A stretch of DNA of 64,000 bases from Psychrobacter sp. NG254 (lineage in GTDB: Bacteria > Pseudomonadota > Gammaproteobacteria > Pseudomonadales > Moraxellaceae), in contig NZ_JADHDA010000008.1 of the NCBI RefSeq assembly GCF_015277735.1, positions 28,918 to 92,917 on the forward strand. Reading direction: 5' to 3'. This document shows, piece after piece, positions 38,032 through 47,642 of the stretch (position 1 is the first letter of the stretch; each line of letters opens with the position of its first letter). The notes beneath the pieces are model-generated. The model did no database searches. It saw only the letters and a list, made by a program, of their open reading frames with translations, and was not told the DNA's origin. The translations under genes and the position numbers were made by a program.

Positions 38032-39422
38032 CCTGCACGTTCCCTGATAGTCGTGAGGCTGTCGTCAATCAACAGTTGGCCATCGATATAGACATCACGC
38101 AATAGGTTGTCCGCCACATCGCTCATCTCTTGCTGCTTGATGGTTTTGAGTTGGCCGCTATCGTCTTTTACTAGTGCCAATCGTCCTTTTTTCGAACGCT
38201 TTGAGCGACTGGTGATAGGGTCTTTGTAGATATCTTTCCATACACCATCGATACAGATAGCGCTCGACTTCATCGCCCAACTCATGGTGTCGCGGTTGAC
38301 TTGCTGTAGCAGTCCGCCGCCCATGCCAAATGTCACGTTTTCTGCGCTAAAGCCTGCTTTCATGACCACATCAATGATATTGCTCAAGCTTTGTGCGCTG
38401 ATACCATCCCCTTGGATAATACGCACGTAATCGGGCAGTACTTTATAGCCCTTACTGTTTATAGTCGTGCCAAATTTCACCGCTAGACGCTCTAATGCTT
38501 CACGGACCACTTTGGTAGGCTCACCACTGTCTGGCCTAATGACCAGCGTACCACCCATATTTTTGACGTCTTCTTTTAGAGTATCGCCCCAAATATTATC
38601 AATCGCGTTCCATAAGTCATAGCTGTCAGAGACGACCGAAAACGCTTTGTCTTTACCGCCAAACTGTTCAATCATATTGGCAAATGCAGCGGTCTCCCCA
38701 TCACGTCCCCATGCTGTCATGGTGCTGTGCTCAGCTGCTGGAATCGAGAACGCTGGCATGTCTTTACCCATCTGATACCAACGACTGGCAGCAACCAGCG
38801 CGGTCATCGAATCCGTACCAGCAAAGTTGACCAAATGTGCCAAACTACCGAGTGCCACACTCTCTTGGCTTGAGGCACCGCGCGCGCCAAAATCATGCAA
38901 GCGAAAAGGTAGCGATTCTGTGTTGTCTGCTGATTTTTCTAACGCCTGACGGATGATGTCTTTGCAGTAGCGAGAGACGCTAGCGACCGTCGATGGATAC
39001 CAAATCGCACGGAGTAGCGCCGTTTCGATATAGCTTGGCAGCCAATAAAACTCCGGATCAGTATTGGTAATCTGACAGACCACATTAGATACGGGTACGA
39101 TGCTGCCTTCAGCGACGGCCTCGATGCGTAGTGGCAAGTAGCCGTCATGTTTATCGACCAGATGCTCCCAGCCTGCTCGGTTGAACGTCAAGCCGTGTGC
39201 TTGAATGACCAGCTCGGCCTCATCGATATCTTGATGGGTGATAGGCGTGCTCAAGTACTCTTTGATAAAGGCTTGAAGGCCAAAAAACACCACATCATAG
39301 TCGCCTTTACGCGCTTCGATGTAGCTTGACAGATATTCACTACCGCTTGGGTATTGCACCCAATGTGAGGTTTTATAGCTGTCGCTGTTTAAGATTAGGT
39401 TGTTTAGGTTGCTAGTGTACAT
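38025..39422 (-). CDS. nadV: Nicotinamide phosphoribosyltransferase (NAMPT type)
   Basis: Converts nicotinamide and PRPP to nicotinamide mononucleotide, the first step of the non-deamidating NAD salvage route. The 465 residues have the NAMPT signature: ILNSDSYKTSHWVQYP at the N-terminus, FRLHDFGARGASS, LVNFAGTDSMTAL, the PRPP-loop region VIRPDSGEPTKVV and FGMGGGLLQQVNRDTMSWAMK. The ATG at 39422 has AGGAG 7 nt upstream; a GTG one codon earlier is less likely. nadM-Nudix lies upstream on the same strand, which supports the salvage role. The gene is sporadic in bacteria and is often inferred to be transferred. Confidence 0.95.
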   Translation of the reverse strand: MYTSNLNNLILNSDSYKTSHWVQYPSGSEYLSSYIEARKGDYDVVFFGLQAFIKEYLSTPITHQDIDEAELVIQAHGLTFNRAGWEHLVDKHDGYLPLRIEAVAEGSIVPVSNVVCQITNTDPEFYWLPSYIETALLRAIWYPSTVASVSRYCKDIIRQALEKSADNTESLPFRLHDFGARGASSQESVALGSLAHLVNFAGTDSMTALVAASRWYQMGKDMPAFSIPAAEHSTMTAWGRDGETAAFANMIEQFGGKDKAFSVVSDSYDLWNAIDNIWGDTLKEDVKNMGGTLVIRPDSGEPTKVVREALERLAVKFGTTINSKGYKVLPDYVRIIQGDGISAQSLSNIIDVVMKAGFSAENVTFGMGGGLLQQVNRDTMSWAMKSSAICIDGVWKDIYKDPITSRSKRSKKGRLALVKDDSGQLKTIKQQEMSDVADNLLRDVYIDGQLLIDDSLTTIRERAGW

Positions 39423-39557
39423 CACAGAACTCCTCTGCTTTGAGATGCCGCCCCTGCTTTGATAAAAGAACAGTGGCGGCGATAAACCTTCGTCGTCTAT
39501 CGACTCAGGTGCTAATAAGTTGCATATAAGAGTGATAAATCATGATAGGAAATGACG

Positions 39558-40625
39558 CTATAACCCAACCATTTTGGTAATGATTGCATAGTGATCTTCG
39601 AACATCATGGTCGCGTCAAGCTCTGCCAAAGGTAACCAAAATGCCTTGGCAGCGTCATCACCGCCTTTTACTTTTGGTAAGCCTTTTGGATCATTTTTCA
39701 GTTGAAAATAAAAGGCTTGAGTAATCGTACGACCACGTGCCGAGCGATACGGGTCATCAAAAGTATGCTGACTGTGACAAGAGCCGCGCAATACGGCCTC
39801 AGGCACTTTGAGGCGTGTCTCTTCACGTAGCTCACGGATACAGGCGTCAAATAAGGTTTCTTTTGGGTTCAAAAACCCACCCGGTAGCGCCCACAATCCG
39901 CGACCTGGCATACTGCGCCGCTCAACTAAGAGGATATGCCCAGACTGTACAATCAACGCATCTGCTGTCATAAAGGTGGGTGGATAAGGTGCTGATTCCC
40001 ATTGTCTTTTATATTTATCGATAAAGTCGGCTTCTTCGTGCAGCTGATGATAGTCGTCAGTTTTTTTGAAATCGTTGAGTACCTTACGTGTTGACTCAGG
40101 CGTGCGCTCAGGAGTCGGCGTGGCACCCATCAGATAGCTGTCGCGGATAGGGGTAGCCGATAAGTTATGGTAGTTGGGCACTGATACCGAGGCCCAGTTG
40201 GGGAATAGTGACAAATAGTAGGAGGAGCTGTCTTTCGAATGCCCAATCAGGCCGATATCTGTCTGCAAGTCACCCGTGACAGATTTTACACCCGCTTGGA
40301 CATACTGTAGCCAACGCGTGTCATTGTACAGGGCATCATCTAGCCCAACGCAGTGAATACGTGCAGCGTCTGCTGCTGAGTAAGCACCCTTAATCATCGC
40401 TGCACGCTCAGCGACGCTAAATGGATTGCGTAAGCTGCGTGGCAGATTGGCCGAGCCAATGAGCATGATGACCTCATCCGAGCGTTTGAGCGCCTCATCA
40501 ATAACGGCCTTGTGGCCAGCATGAAATGGCTGAAAGCGTCCAATAAATACCAAATAACGATAGTGTTGTTTGTCCTGATTGTCTGCGCTTTGTTTATCTG
40601 GATTTTGCTCTGATAATTCACTCAT
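39558..40625 (-). CDS. nadM: Bifunctional NMN adenylyltransferase/Nudix hydrolase (NadM-Nudix)
   Basis: Two domains in one 355-residue chain. The N-terminal NMNAT domain (about 25-180) has the nucleotidyltransferase motif GRFQPFHAGH (HxGH) and ends with SATPIRDSYLMG. The C-terminal Nudix domain (about 215-355) has GGFLNPKETLFDACIRELREET, a full Nudix box. The first domain makes NAD from NMN; the second typically cleaves ADP-ribose. With nadV next door, the pair gives nicotinamide to NMN to NAD. ATGs at 40634 and 40625 are both possible; the AGGA spacing favours 40625. This fusion is known from Francisella and cyanobacteria. Confidence 0.94.
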   Translation of the reverse strand: MSELSEQNPDKQSADNQDKQHYRYLVFIGRFQPFHAGHKAVIDEALKRSDEVIMLIGSANLPRSLRNPFSVAERAAMIKGAYSAADAARIHCVGLDDALYNDTRWLQYVQAGVKSVTGDLQTDIGLIGHSKDSSSYYLSLFPNWASVSVPNYHNLSATPIRDSYLMGATPTPERTPESTRKVLNDFKKTDDYHQLHEEADFIDKYKRQWESAPYPPTFMTADALIVQSGHILLVERRSMPGRGLWALPGGFLNPKETLFDACIRELREETRLKVPEAVLRGSCHSQHTFDDPYRSARGRTITQAFYFQLKNDPKGLPKVKGGDDAAKAFWLPLAELDATMMFEDHYAIITKMVGL

Positions 40626-40806
40626 AGACGCCATTTTCCTACGACTTATTTTTATTGGTTAAAAATTGATGACGCTAATACTGACACAGCCTATGACTGG
40701 CTGACAAGTGCAAAGATGTTTAAGGGTGTATCCTCATCTCTATTGAAACGCGATAATACCTATCGACAAGCCAATACGGTCAATTCATATGGCAATATGA
40801 GCATCG

Positions 40807-41796
40807 CTAGCTTGCATGTCTCTCTATCCATGCGGTCACCGTTGGCCAAATCTCTGTGGCGGCATTGCGGCTGATCATGATACGGCTGTGGGTATAGTCA
40901 TCTAAGTCTCCATTACTGAGCGCGTATTCTCTAAAAACATTGGTTGAACGGTCGAAGCCTTCAAAAAACAAACGGCATCCACGAGTAGGAGAGATGAAAT
41001 TATCTCCTTTAGCACTGATAGCGTAAATAGGCGTGGTAATTTTTGGCATATGCTGTCGATAATCAATAAAGTCATTTCCAGTATTTTTTTGCTGATGACT
41101 ACTTCTGCTCGCTTCATCTGTATTCGTATCGCGTTTATCAAAATCAGCCTTGTTCAAGAAGCTGCTATTGAAGTTTTTTTGCAGATTCCAGTCATACCAC
41201 TGAGTCATTGTGTAGTAGCTTTCGTTAAATGGGCCGACTTTGAACTGTTTGGCGGGGATAAAACCAACCACTTTTGTGACCAGTTTGGCTGCAAGGATTT
41301 TTGTGTAGCTGAGTGGGTTTGTGACCGCGCCATAAGCTTGGCAAGCAAACATACTGATACTATTGACCTTAGTGACATACTGCGGATTTTGGATCAAAAA
41401 CATGGTTAAACCGACACCGCCACCGCTATGGGTGACGCAGTGCAGATTATCGAGTTTTAATTCCTCAAAAAAATAGCGAAAAGTCGCTTCATAATCATAA
41501 GTAGCAACCGTCTCAAAGTTAAATTTTTTGGTAGGTTTTGAGCTGTCACCATGACCACGCCATTCCATAATGTAGCAGTGATGCCCCAGACTCGCTAAAT
41601 ACTCAGCAATTTTTAGGCAGGTTTGCTTGTCAGAAAACGTCCCATGCGTCAGAAATATGTTTTGAGATTTTATACTAGGCAAGCTGTTTTCTAACGTGTG
41701 GGCTACAGTACCATCTTCTAAAGTCTCAACTACTTTCCAAACGGCAATTTTCTCATCATCCTTGGTAGTTATTAGGTGCAACGTCCGTGTCGTCAT
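40807..41796 (-). CDS. Alpha/beta hydrolase
   Basis: A 329-residue alpha/beta-hydrolase. The oxyanion segment NIFLTHGTFSDKQT, the nucleophile elbow THSGGGVG (Ser flanked by Gly), an Asp in ISAKGDNFISP and a C-terminal His in DDYTHSR give a full triad. It resembles lipase/esterase-like serine hydrolases with a long cap (QFKVGPFNESYYTMTQWYDW). No signal peptide. The frame reads back to 41844, but AGGATGA sits 6 nt before the ATG at 41796. The substrate is unknown and there is no operon partner. Confidence 0.84.
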   Translation of the reverse strand: MTTRTLHLITTKDDEKIAVWKVVETLEDGTVAHTLENSLPSIKSQNIFLTHGTFSDKQTCLKIAEYLASLGHHCYIMEWRGHGDSSKPTKKFNFETVATYDYEATFRYFFEELKLDNLHCVTHSGGGVGLTMFLIQNPQYVTKVNSISMFACQAYGAVTNPLSYTKILAAKLVTKVVGFIPAKQFKVGPFNESYYTMTQWYDWNLQKNFNSSFLNKADFDKRDTNTDEASRSSHQQKNTGNDFIDYRQHMPKITTPIYAISAKGDNFISPTRGCRLFFEGFDRSTNVFREYALSNGDLDDYTHSRIMISRNAATEIWPTVTAWIERHAS

Positions 41797-42425
41797 AAAA
41801 ATCATCCTATTCGAAAATACGTCATATTTATACAAGGGCATCAAAAGCTACCATGCTCATAAAGCCAGTGCACAAAATTATTCAAACTATCAATACTACG
41901 TCAAAACTAAATGACTTGCTCGGACGAGATGTGAACGGTATCGCACGTTTAATACACAACTATTCTCTCGAAGCGTGCTGGGTCTCATGACTGTCTTGGT
42001 TCATTTATCTAATTGCTAGATGCGTGAAAGATTTTTTGGGTGCTTGATAAGCGATACTGCTGTCTTTATATAGAGATTAACTTGTCGCTTATTACACCAA
42101 GCAGATATGTCTGTTTTTATACGGTTTGAGCGTTTTATTTGTCCATAACTCGATAGCGCCATTAAAAAAATCAATGACAACCATTTGCAGCGGTGGCGAT
42201 TCAATTCACAGTAGCGCGGTCGGAATTATGGTGCGATTCAGGTATAATGACCGTTATAGACGGATAAATTTTTGTGAGCATTGAGGTCAGTGTCATACAA
42301 TAATAAATACCAACCATTGATGGCTCATATAACTTATATCATTCGTAGAAATTTAAAAAATCCAAATTCACGACACAGTAGCCATAATAGATATAGCATT
42401 TGTGTCATAACGCATAGGAAAGATT
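41797..42425. other. Divergent region upstream of nfuA
   Basis: A 629-bp non-coding stretch. A TATAAT at 42243-42248 without a clear -35 box lies about 180 bp before nfuA. AGGAAAG just upstream of 42426 is the nfuA ribosome-binding site. I see no small gene and no IscR-type site that I would trust by eye. Confidence 0.4.
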
Positions 42426-43109
42426 ATGAGTGAGCAAAACCAAGCTGATAGCCAACTAGAGCAGTCTACAGGTTATGAATCAGCACTAGATACTGAGCAA
42501 GTTGAAGCAAAAAGCAACATCACCATCACTGAGTCTGCTCAAGGATATTTGGCAGATTTGTTGTCTAAGCAAGACACCGATGGCATTGGCGTCCGTATTT
42601 TCGTTGAGCATCCGGGTACCCCGCGTGCAGAGTGCTGCATGGCTTATAACCAGCCGGGCGAAGAAGACAGCGCTGACTTGCGCTTTACTTATGAGAATTT
42701 CTCGGCCTTTATCGAGGCGTCGTCAGTACCTTATCTAGAAGACGCGGTCATCGACTATAATAAAGACCGTTTCGGTGGTCAGCTGACTTTCCGCGCGCCA
42801 AACTCTAAAGTACCGAAAGTGGGTGCGGATGCCAGTGTGGAAGAGCGCATCAACTACGTATTGCAATCAGAGATTAATCCAGGACTAGCAGCGCATGGCG
42901 GTGACGTACAGTTGCTTGAGCTGATTGACGAAGAAGGCGTTGGTCTTACAGCCGTATTGAAATTTGGTGGTGGTTGCCAAGGGTGCTCAGCTGTTGATAT
43001 GACTTTGCGTCAAGGCGTTGAAGTGCAGCTTAAACAGCAAATCCCAGAGTTGACGCAAGTCATTGATGAGACCGATCATACCCGTACTGAAAACGCTTAT
43101 TACAAATAA
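42426..43109 (+). CDS. nfuA: Fe-S cluster biogenesis protein NfuA
   Basis: Fe-S carrier of 227 residues with two domains. An A-type-like N-terminal domain (about 32-128) has [15 protein letters not shown] and [19 protein letters not shown]. The Nfu domain (about 137-215) has [17 protein letters not shown] and the cluster-binding [13 protein letters not shown] (Cys184 and Cys187). It delivers 4Fe-4S clusters to apo-enzymes. A polar extension of about 30 residues precedes the usual start, but the ATG at 42426 has a good Shine-Dalgarno. It is a single gene with its own terminator. Confidence 0.97.
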   Translation: MSEQNQADSQLEQSTGYESALDTEQVEAKSNITITESAQGYLADLLSKQDTDGIGVRIFVEHPGTPRAECCMAYNQPGEEDSADLRFTYENFSAFIEASSVPYLEDAVIDYNKDRFGGQLTFRAPNSKVPKVGADASVEERINYVLQSEINPGLAAHGGDVQLLELIDEEGVGLTAVLKFGGGCQGCSAVDMTLRQGVEVQLKQQIPELTQVIDETDHTRTENAYYK

Positions 43110-43161
43110 AAGTCTAGTTGGAAGTTGCAGACTTAAGTACTAGCGAAGAGTTATTTTAATT

Positions 43162-43196
43162 AAAAAGCCAAGTTTTGATGAACTTGGCTTTTTTTA
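43162..43196 (+). terminator. nfuA terminator
   Basis: AAAAAGCCAAGTT, six-base loop, AACTTGGCTTTTTTT. Perfect 13-bp stem with T-run. Confidence 0.93.
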
Positions 43197-43244
43197 TTGC
43201 TATGATTTGGTAGATTGTTTTTTAGCTGAATTTTCAGTGGTAGA

Positions 43245-43288
43245 TTATTGATTAATAATTTGTTGATTAGTCATTTATTGATTAATAA
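43245..43288 (+). promoter_or_regulatory. Direct repeats upstream of metY
   Basis: TTATTGATTAATAA occurs at 43245-43258 and again, identical, at 43275-43288, exactly 30 bp apart (about three helical turns), with a partial TTGTTGATTAG between them. They end about 26 bp before the metY start. They could be an operator with phased sites or A/T-rich promoter elements; the regulator is unknown. Confidence 0.45.
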
Positions 43289-43314
43289 CTTTTATCGAAA
43301 TAAAGGAATATATA

Positions 43315-44637
43315 ATGAGTGACGGACAAGCAGACCAGCAAGCAGCCCAAAAATCAGAGACCCCTCAACGTCTTGAAACTTTAGCAATTCATGCCGGTTA
43401 TAGCGTTGAGCCCACCACCAAAGCCGTCGCCGTGCCGATTTATCATACCAGCTCGTATGCCTTTGATAATACTCAGCATGGTGCAGACTTATTTGATTTA
43501 AAGGTCGCAGGTAATATTTATACTCGTATCATGAACCCGACCAATGCCGTTCTAGAAGAGCGCGTCGCAGCGCTTGAAGGTGGTATCGGTGCGCTTGCCG
43601 TGGCCTCTGGTATGGCTGCTATCACTTATGCAATTCAGACCATCTGTGAAGCGGGTGACAATATCGTTGCGGTATCGACCTTGTATGGTGGTACGTATAA
43701 TTTATTTGCCCATGCATTGCCGCGTCAAGGTATCGAAGTACGCTTCTTTGACCACAAAAATCCTGAAGCGATTCGTGATTTAATCGATGACAAAACTAAG
43801 ATGGTCTTTGCAGAAAGTATCGGCAACCCACTCGGTAATATCGTTGACATTCAAGCGCTTAGTGATGTGGCTCACGAGTACGGTGTGCCTGTCGTGATTG
43901 ATAATACGGTAGCGTCGCCTGCGATATGCCGTCCATTTGAGTTTGGTGCGGATGTAGTCATTCATTCATTGACCAAATACATGAGTGGTACAGGTACCTC
44001 GATTGGTGGTGCGATTGTCGATAGCGGTAAGTTTGCTTGGGGTGATTATCCTGAGCGTTTCCCACTCTTAAACACGCCTGACCACAGTTATCATGGCGTG
44101 AACTTTGTCAAAGACGTGGGTGCGCCAGCGTTTATCGCTCGTGCTCGTGTGGCACCACTACGCAATACAGGTGCGGCGCTTAGCCCGCTAAATGCTTTTG
44201 GTATTTTGCAAGGCATGGAGACATTGAGCCTACGTATGGAGCGCCATGTACAGAACGCGCAAGCCGTTGCTGAATATCTACGTGACCATGATAAAGTTGC
44301 TTGGGTGAAATATGCGGGTCTGTCTGACCATCCTGAGCATGAGCTTGCTAAGAAGTACATGAAAGGCACGCCATCTGGTATTTTAACCTTTGGTGTTAAA
44401 GGTGGACTAGAAGCAGGAGCGCGCTTTATCGATGCGCTGCAACTGATTACTCGTCTGGTAAACATCGGTGATGCGAAGTCATTGGCCTGTCATCCAGCGA
44501 CGACCACCCATCGTCAGTTAAATGAGCAAGAGCTAGAAAATGCAGGCGTTAGTACGGATATGGTACGACTGTCGATTGGTATTGAACATATCGAAGATAT
44601 CAAAGCCGATCTCGCCCAAGCATTAGCTTCTGCTTAA
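43315..44637 (+). CDS. metY: O-acetylhomoserine sulfhydrylase (MetY)
   Basis: PLP enzyme of the Cys/Met-metabolism family, 440 residues. It makes homocysteine from O-acetylhomoserine and sulfide (direct sulfhydrylation). The PLP lysine is Lys221 in IHSLTKYMSGTGTSIGG. Other blocks are ETLAIHAGYSVEPTTKAVAVPIYHTSSY, the YTRIMNPT tetramer loop and NPLGNIVDI. The length of about 430-440 and the family motif set separate MetY from MetB and MetC (about 380-400). AAAGGAATATATA precedes the ATG. Direct repeats lie upstream and a bidirectional terminator downstream. Confidence 0.95.
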   Translation: MSDGQADQQAAQKSETPQRLETLAIHAGYSVEPTTKAVAVPIYHTSSYAFDNTQHGADLFDLKVAGNIYTRIMNPTNAVLEERVAALEGGIGALAVASGMAAITYAIQTICEAGDNIVAVSTLYGGTYNLFAHALPRQGIEVRFFDHKNPEAIRDLIDDKTKMVFAESIGNPLGNIVDIQALSDVAHEYGVPVVIDNTVASPAICRPFEFGADVVIHSLTKYMSGTGTSIGGAIVDSGKFAWGDYPERFPLLNTPDHSYHGVNFVKDVGAPAFIARARVAPLRNTGAALSPLNAFGILQGMETLSLRMERHVQNAQAVAEYLRDHDKVAWVKYAGLSDHPEHELAKKYMKGTPSGILTFGVKGGLEAGARFIDALQLITRLVNIGDAKSLACHPATTTHRQLNEQELENAGVSTDMVRLSIGIEHIEDIKADLAQALASA

Positions 44638-44690
44638 CAACAAGCGCTTATTAGATCAAGCAAACTGTTTGAGTAAGTCTGAATGATATA

Positions 44691-44723
44691 AAAAAGCCCA
44701 TATCGATTTGATATGGGCTTTTT
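44691..44723. terminator. Bidirectional terminator, metY/PfkB kinase
   Basis: AAAAAGCCCATATC pairs with GATATGGGCTTTTT around a short loop. Both flanks suit convergent transcription. Confidence 0.93.
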
Positions 44724-44752
44724 GTTTTGTGTCCAACAGATGTGTTTAACGA

Positions 44753-45772
44753 TTAAGCAGACAGTACACGCTGCGCGATATCTCGATAATCCTGCGAGGC
44801 AAGTCGTGGCCCAAACTGTTGGATGACTTGCGCTGATATCTCGCTGGCAAGACGACCACATTCTGGCAAGCTATACTGCTGCGACAACCCATAGAGGAAG
44901 GCACCAGCATAGTTGTCACCTGCGCCATTGGTATCGATGACATTGGCCACTACTGGCGTCGCAATCTCATAAATCTCAATCTCGGCCTCATCATTTGACT
45001 GGTGGGCGATAACGGCTCCATTTGCGCCATCTGTCACGACAGCCGTTTGACAATGCTCAAGCAGGGTACGTGCAGCAGCGTTAACTTGCTTCTTATCCGT
45101 GAATAGCTTGGCTTCTTCGCTGTTGCAAAATATCACTGCGACTTTATTGCCTAGCATGTTGAGCAGGCCGTCTTTCGCAAATTTGACAACGGCAGGATCA
45201 GCGAAGCTCACCGCGATTTTTGCATTATGAATGCCGGCTTGTTGACGTAACTGCGTCATCGCGGGTTGGATGCTTTCAGACATCGCCAGATAGCCTTCTA
45301 GGTATAGCCAGTCTGCTTGCGTCAATGCATCAAAATCAACGTTGTCCGCGGCGATATCGCTTGAAGTACCCAGATAGGTCTGCATGGTACGTTCGCCATC
45401 TTTTGTGACTGCGACCACACATGAGCCGGTTACGCCACCCTCATGGATAGATTCATCTGAGGTAGCCACGCCTGCTTCGTGCAAGTCTCTGAGGTAAAAG
45501 GCGCCCTGATCGTCATCACCGACGCGGCAGGCATAAAAAGGCTTACCGCCTAGACTCGCAAAGGCATACATAGCATTGGCTGCTGATCCGCCGCCCGCTT
45601 GTTTTGACGGCGCAATGTTAGCCAGCTTAAAGTAGGCCAGTAGCTGCTGTTGCTCCTCGATACCTACCAGTGTCATATTACCTTTGGTCAGCTCAGTTTC
45701 TTCTAGGGCTGCGTCCGACAGTACATATTCGTGATCAACCAGCGCATTACCTATTGCCATTACATCGTACAT
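44753..45772 (-). CDS. PfkB-family carbohydrate kinase (adenosine kinase-like)
   Basis: A 339-residue ribokinase-superfamily sugar kinase. GGSAANAMYAFASLGG (about 61-76) is the first PfkB signature, and the second, IDTNGAGDNYAGAFLYG, holds catalytic Asp286. The long GNALVDHEYVLSD start and the QTYLGTSSDI segment are closest to the adenosine kinase/YeiI-like group of proteobacteria. The phosphoryl acceptor, adenosine or another nucleoside or sugar, is an inference. It is convergent with metY across a shared terminator and lies 48 bp downstream of rsmI on the same strand. Confidence 0.9.
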   Translation of the reverse strand: MYDVMAIGNALVDHEYVLSDAALEETELTKGNMTLVGIEEQQQLLAYFKLANIAPSKQAGGGSAANAMYAFASLGGKPFYACRVGDDDQGAFYLRDLHEAGVATSDESIHEGGVTGSCVVAVTKDGERTMQTYLGTSSDIAADNVDFDALTQADWLYLEGYLAMSESIQPAMTQLRQQAGIHNAKIAVSFADPAVVKFAKDGLLNMLGNKVAVIFCNSEEAKLFTDKKQVNAAARTLLEHCQTAVVTDGANGAVIAHQSNDEAEIEIYEIATPVVANVIDTNGAGDNYAGAFLYGLSQQYSLPECGRLASEISAQVIQQFGPRLASQDYRDIAQRVLSA

Positions 45773-45820
45773 TGCTTATTTCTCCTAAATTGATTTATAG
45801 ACATGATTTTTTATTAGAAA

Positions 45821-46786
45821 TTAGTCAGCTTGTAATTCTAATAGGCGCTGATAGAGCGCATTCTTTTTGACGCCAGTGATATCAGCGGCCAATGCAGCGG
45901 CTTTTTTAACGGATAAGTCTTCTAACAATCTGTGCAATAATTTGTCATGAATACTGATGTCATCAGAGTCTTTTGCCACACTGACACCCGCGACGACCAC
46001 GACGATTTCGCCGCGTTGCTGATTGTCATCGGCTTTGACAAACTCGACTAAATCGCCAAGTGTGCTCTTACGTATCGTCTCAAATGTTTTGGTCAATTCA
46101 CGACAAAAAGCGACTTCGCGATCTGCACCAAATATCTCAGCCATGTCTTCTAGGCTAGATATGATGCGATGCGGTGCTTCATAAAATATCAGGGTTTCAG
46201 TACGTTCGATTAATGCTGCGAGCTGTTTTTGACGACCGTGAGTTTTGGCTGGCAAAAACCCAATAAAGCTAAAACGATCTGAGGGTAGTCCTGCCACTGA
46301 CAACGCACCAATCGCTGCGGACGCGCCAACGATAGGCGATACCATCACGCCAGCATCATGTGCTGCTTGTACCAATTGATACCCTGGATCACTAACGAGC
46401 GGCGTCCCAGCATCACTAATCAAAGCGACCGAGTAACCTTGCTGGATCATCTCGATAATCTTAGGTGTCTGAATCGCGCTATTATGTTCGTGATACGCCC
46501 ACAGTTTGTTGTGACCTTTTTGCTTTGTCGTTGTATCATCATCTGCATTATCTGAAGCATGGCTTTTAGTGTTAGGAGACGCTGAGTCTTTTGTCTCATC
46601 AGCTTTACTGCCTTTGGTATCGATACCAAAATGTGACAACAGCTTACCTGAGGTGCGGGTGTCTTCGCAGGCGATGATAGCGACTTGCTTTAAGACATCA
46701 ATCGCATGCGGTGTCATGTCGGTTAAGTTACCAATCGGCGTGGCAACGATATAGAGACAAGCTGGCATCGCAGTAGGGGTAGACAT
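45821..46786 (-). CDS. rsmI: 16S rRNA (cytidine1402-2'-O)-methyltransferase
   Basis: Methylates the ribose of C1402 in 16S rRNA, at the P site. The 321 residues include the SAM-binding tetrapyrrole-methylase fold: LYIVATPIGNLTDMTPHAID at the start, IACEDTRTSGKLL, the SDAGTPLVSDPGY signature and FYEAPHRI. Residues 57-92 are an unusual Asp/Lys/Ser/Thr-rich insertion between LLSHFGIDT and LWAYHEHN, which are nearly adjacent in other RsmI proteins. The C-terminal tail (VKKAAALAADITGVKKNALYQRLLEL) is normal. yraN diverges on the other strand, an arrangement seen in E. coli. Confidence 0.96.
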   Translation of the reverse strand: MSTPTAMPACLYIVATPIGNLTDMTPHAIDVLKQVAIIACEDTRTSGKLLSHFGIDTKGSKADETKDSASPNTKSHASDNADDDTTTKQKGHNKLWAYHEHNSAIQTPKIIEMIQQGYSVALISDAGTPLVSDPGYQLVQAAHDAGVMVSPIVGASAAIGALSVAGLPSDRFSFIGFLPAKTHGRQKQLAALIERTETLIFYEAPHRIISSLEDMAEIFGADREVAFCRELTKTFETIRKSTLGDLVEFVKADDNQQRGEIVVVVAGVSVAKDSDDISIHDKLLHRLLEDLSVKKAAALAADITGVKKNALYQRLLELQAD

Positions 46787-46979
46787 GAAAACCTCGGGTC
46801 GTTAAAAAATCATTAAAAAATAGTAGTGCACCATCGCCACTCAAACATCATCTACGATTTTTTCACCTAAAAGGTATTTGCGTAGGCCTGTAGATTTCAA
46901 AAGTAGGCAGCACAGAAGTGGCTAGTTTAGCATGTTGTGCTATGATAATTATCAAATGTTAATCAGACCCACGACCTTT

Positions 46980-47417
46980 ATGGCGAACCATAAACCATTA
47001 ACGCTTACTTCACCTAAACAGCGCCAAGGCAGTCTGTTTGAACAGCAGGCCTGTGAGTTTTTGCAAGCTAAAGGGTTAAGGTTAATTGCACAAAACTGGC
47101 AACAGCCAAAAATGGGTGAGCTGGATCTAGTGATGATTGAGACAGGATCTGCATGGTCGACGCTAGTATTTATCGAAGTTCGTCAGCGTAAGCGCTCTGC
47201 CTATGGCGATGCTGCCATTAGCATTACAGCAAGTAAGCAGCGTAAAGTGATTAAGACCGCGCAGTGCTTTTTGCAGCAGCATCCTGAGTATGCTGATTAT
47301 GACTGCCGATTTGATGTCATTGCCTATAATACGTTGGGCAGTATACTGCTAAAAGATAGCGCGTTAGATACTCAGCCTGAGTGGATAAAAGGGGCTTTTG
47401 TAGCCCGTGCATGGTAG
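46980..47417 (+). CDS. yraN: YraN family (UPF0102) endonuclease-like protein
   Basis: A 145-residue protein of the UPF0102 family, an RNase H/Holliday-junction-resolvase-like nuclease fold. The core has GSLFEQQACEFLQAKGLRL, NWQQPKMGELDLVM (the Glu-x-Asp pair), FIEVRQRKRSAYGDA (the Glu-x-Lys/Arg variant) and RFDVIAY. A longer frame begins at 46932, but the ATG at 46980 gives the usual length. Function is unproven in the family. Its divergent neighbour is rsmI, and a BON-domain lipoprotein follows, matching the E. coli neighbourhood without lpoA and diaA. Confidence 0.9.
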   Translation: MANHKPLTLTSPKQRQGSLFEQQACEFLQAKGLRLIAQNWQQPKMGELDLVMIETGSAWSTLVFIEVRQRKRSAYGDAAISITASKQRKVIKTAQCFLQQHPEYADYDCRFDVIAYNTLGSILLKDSALDTQPEWIKGAFVARAW

Positions 47418-47642
47418 TCATTGATATAACATGAGACTGGAATAGATAGAGTGCCTGAAACAGCCTACTCGTTACCAAAAACCTAACCGCTATTCATTAA
47501 AATTAAGTAAAGTAGTTGTTAACGAGATTTAGCACAAAGTTATTCAATAAAAATATCTAATTTAGGTATCTGATATTCAGTCAAGAGCTCTGAATTCATT
47601 GAACTTATACCATCGTCACCATCATGCTTTAAGAGGTAAATA

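Noticed and set aside
43245..43288. CRISPR-like repeats upstream of metY
   Set aside because: Only two 14-nt A/T-rich repeats and a partial one, no spacers of uniform length and no cas genes.
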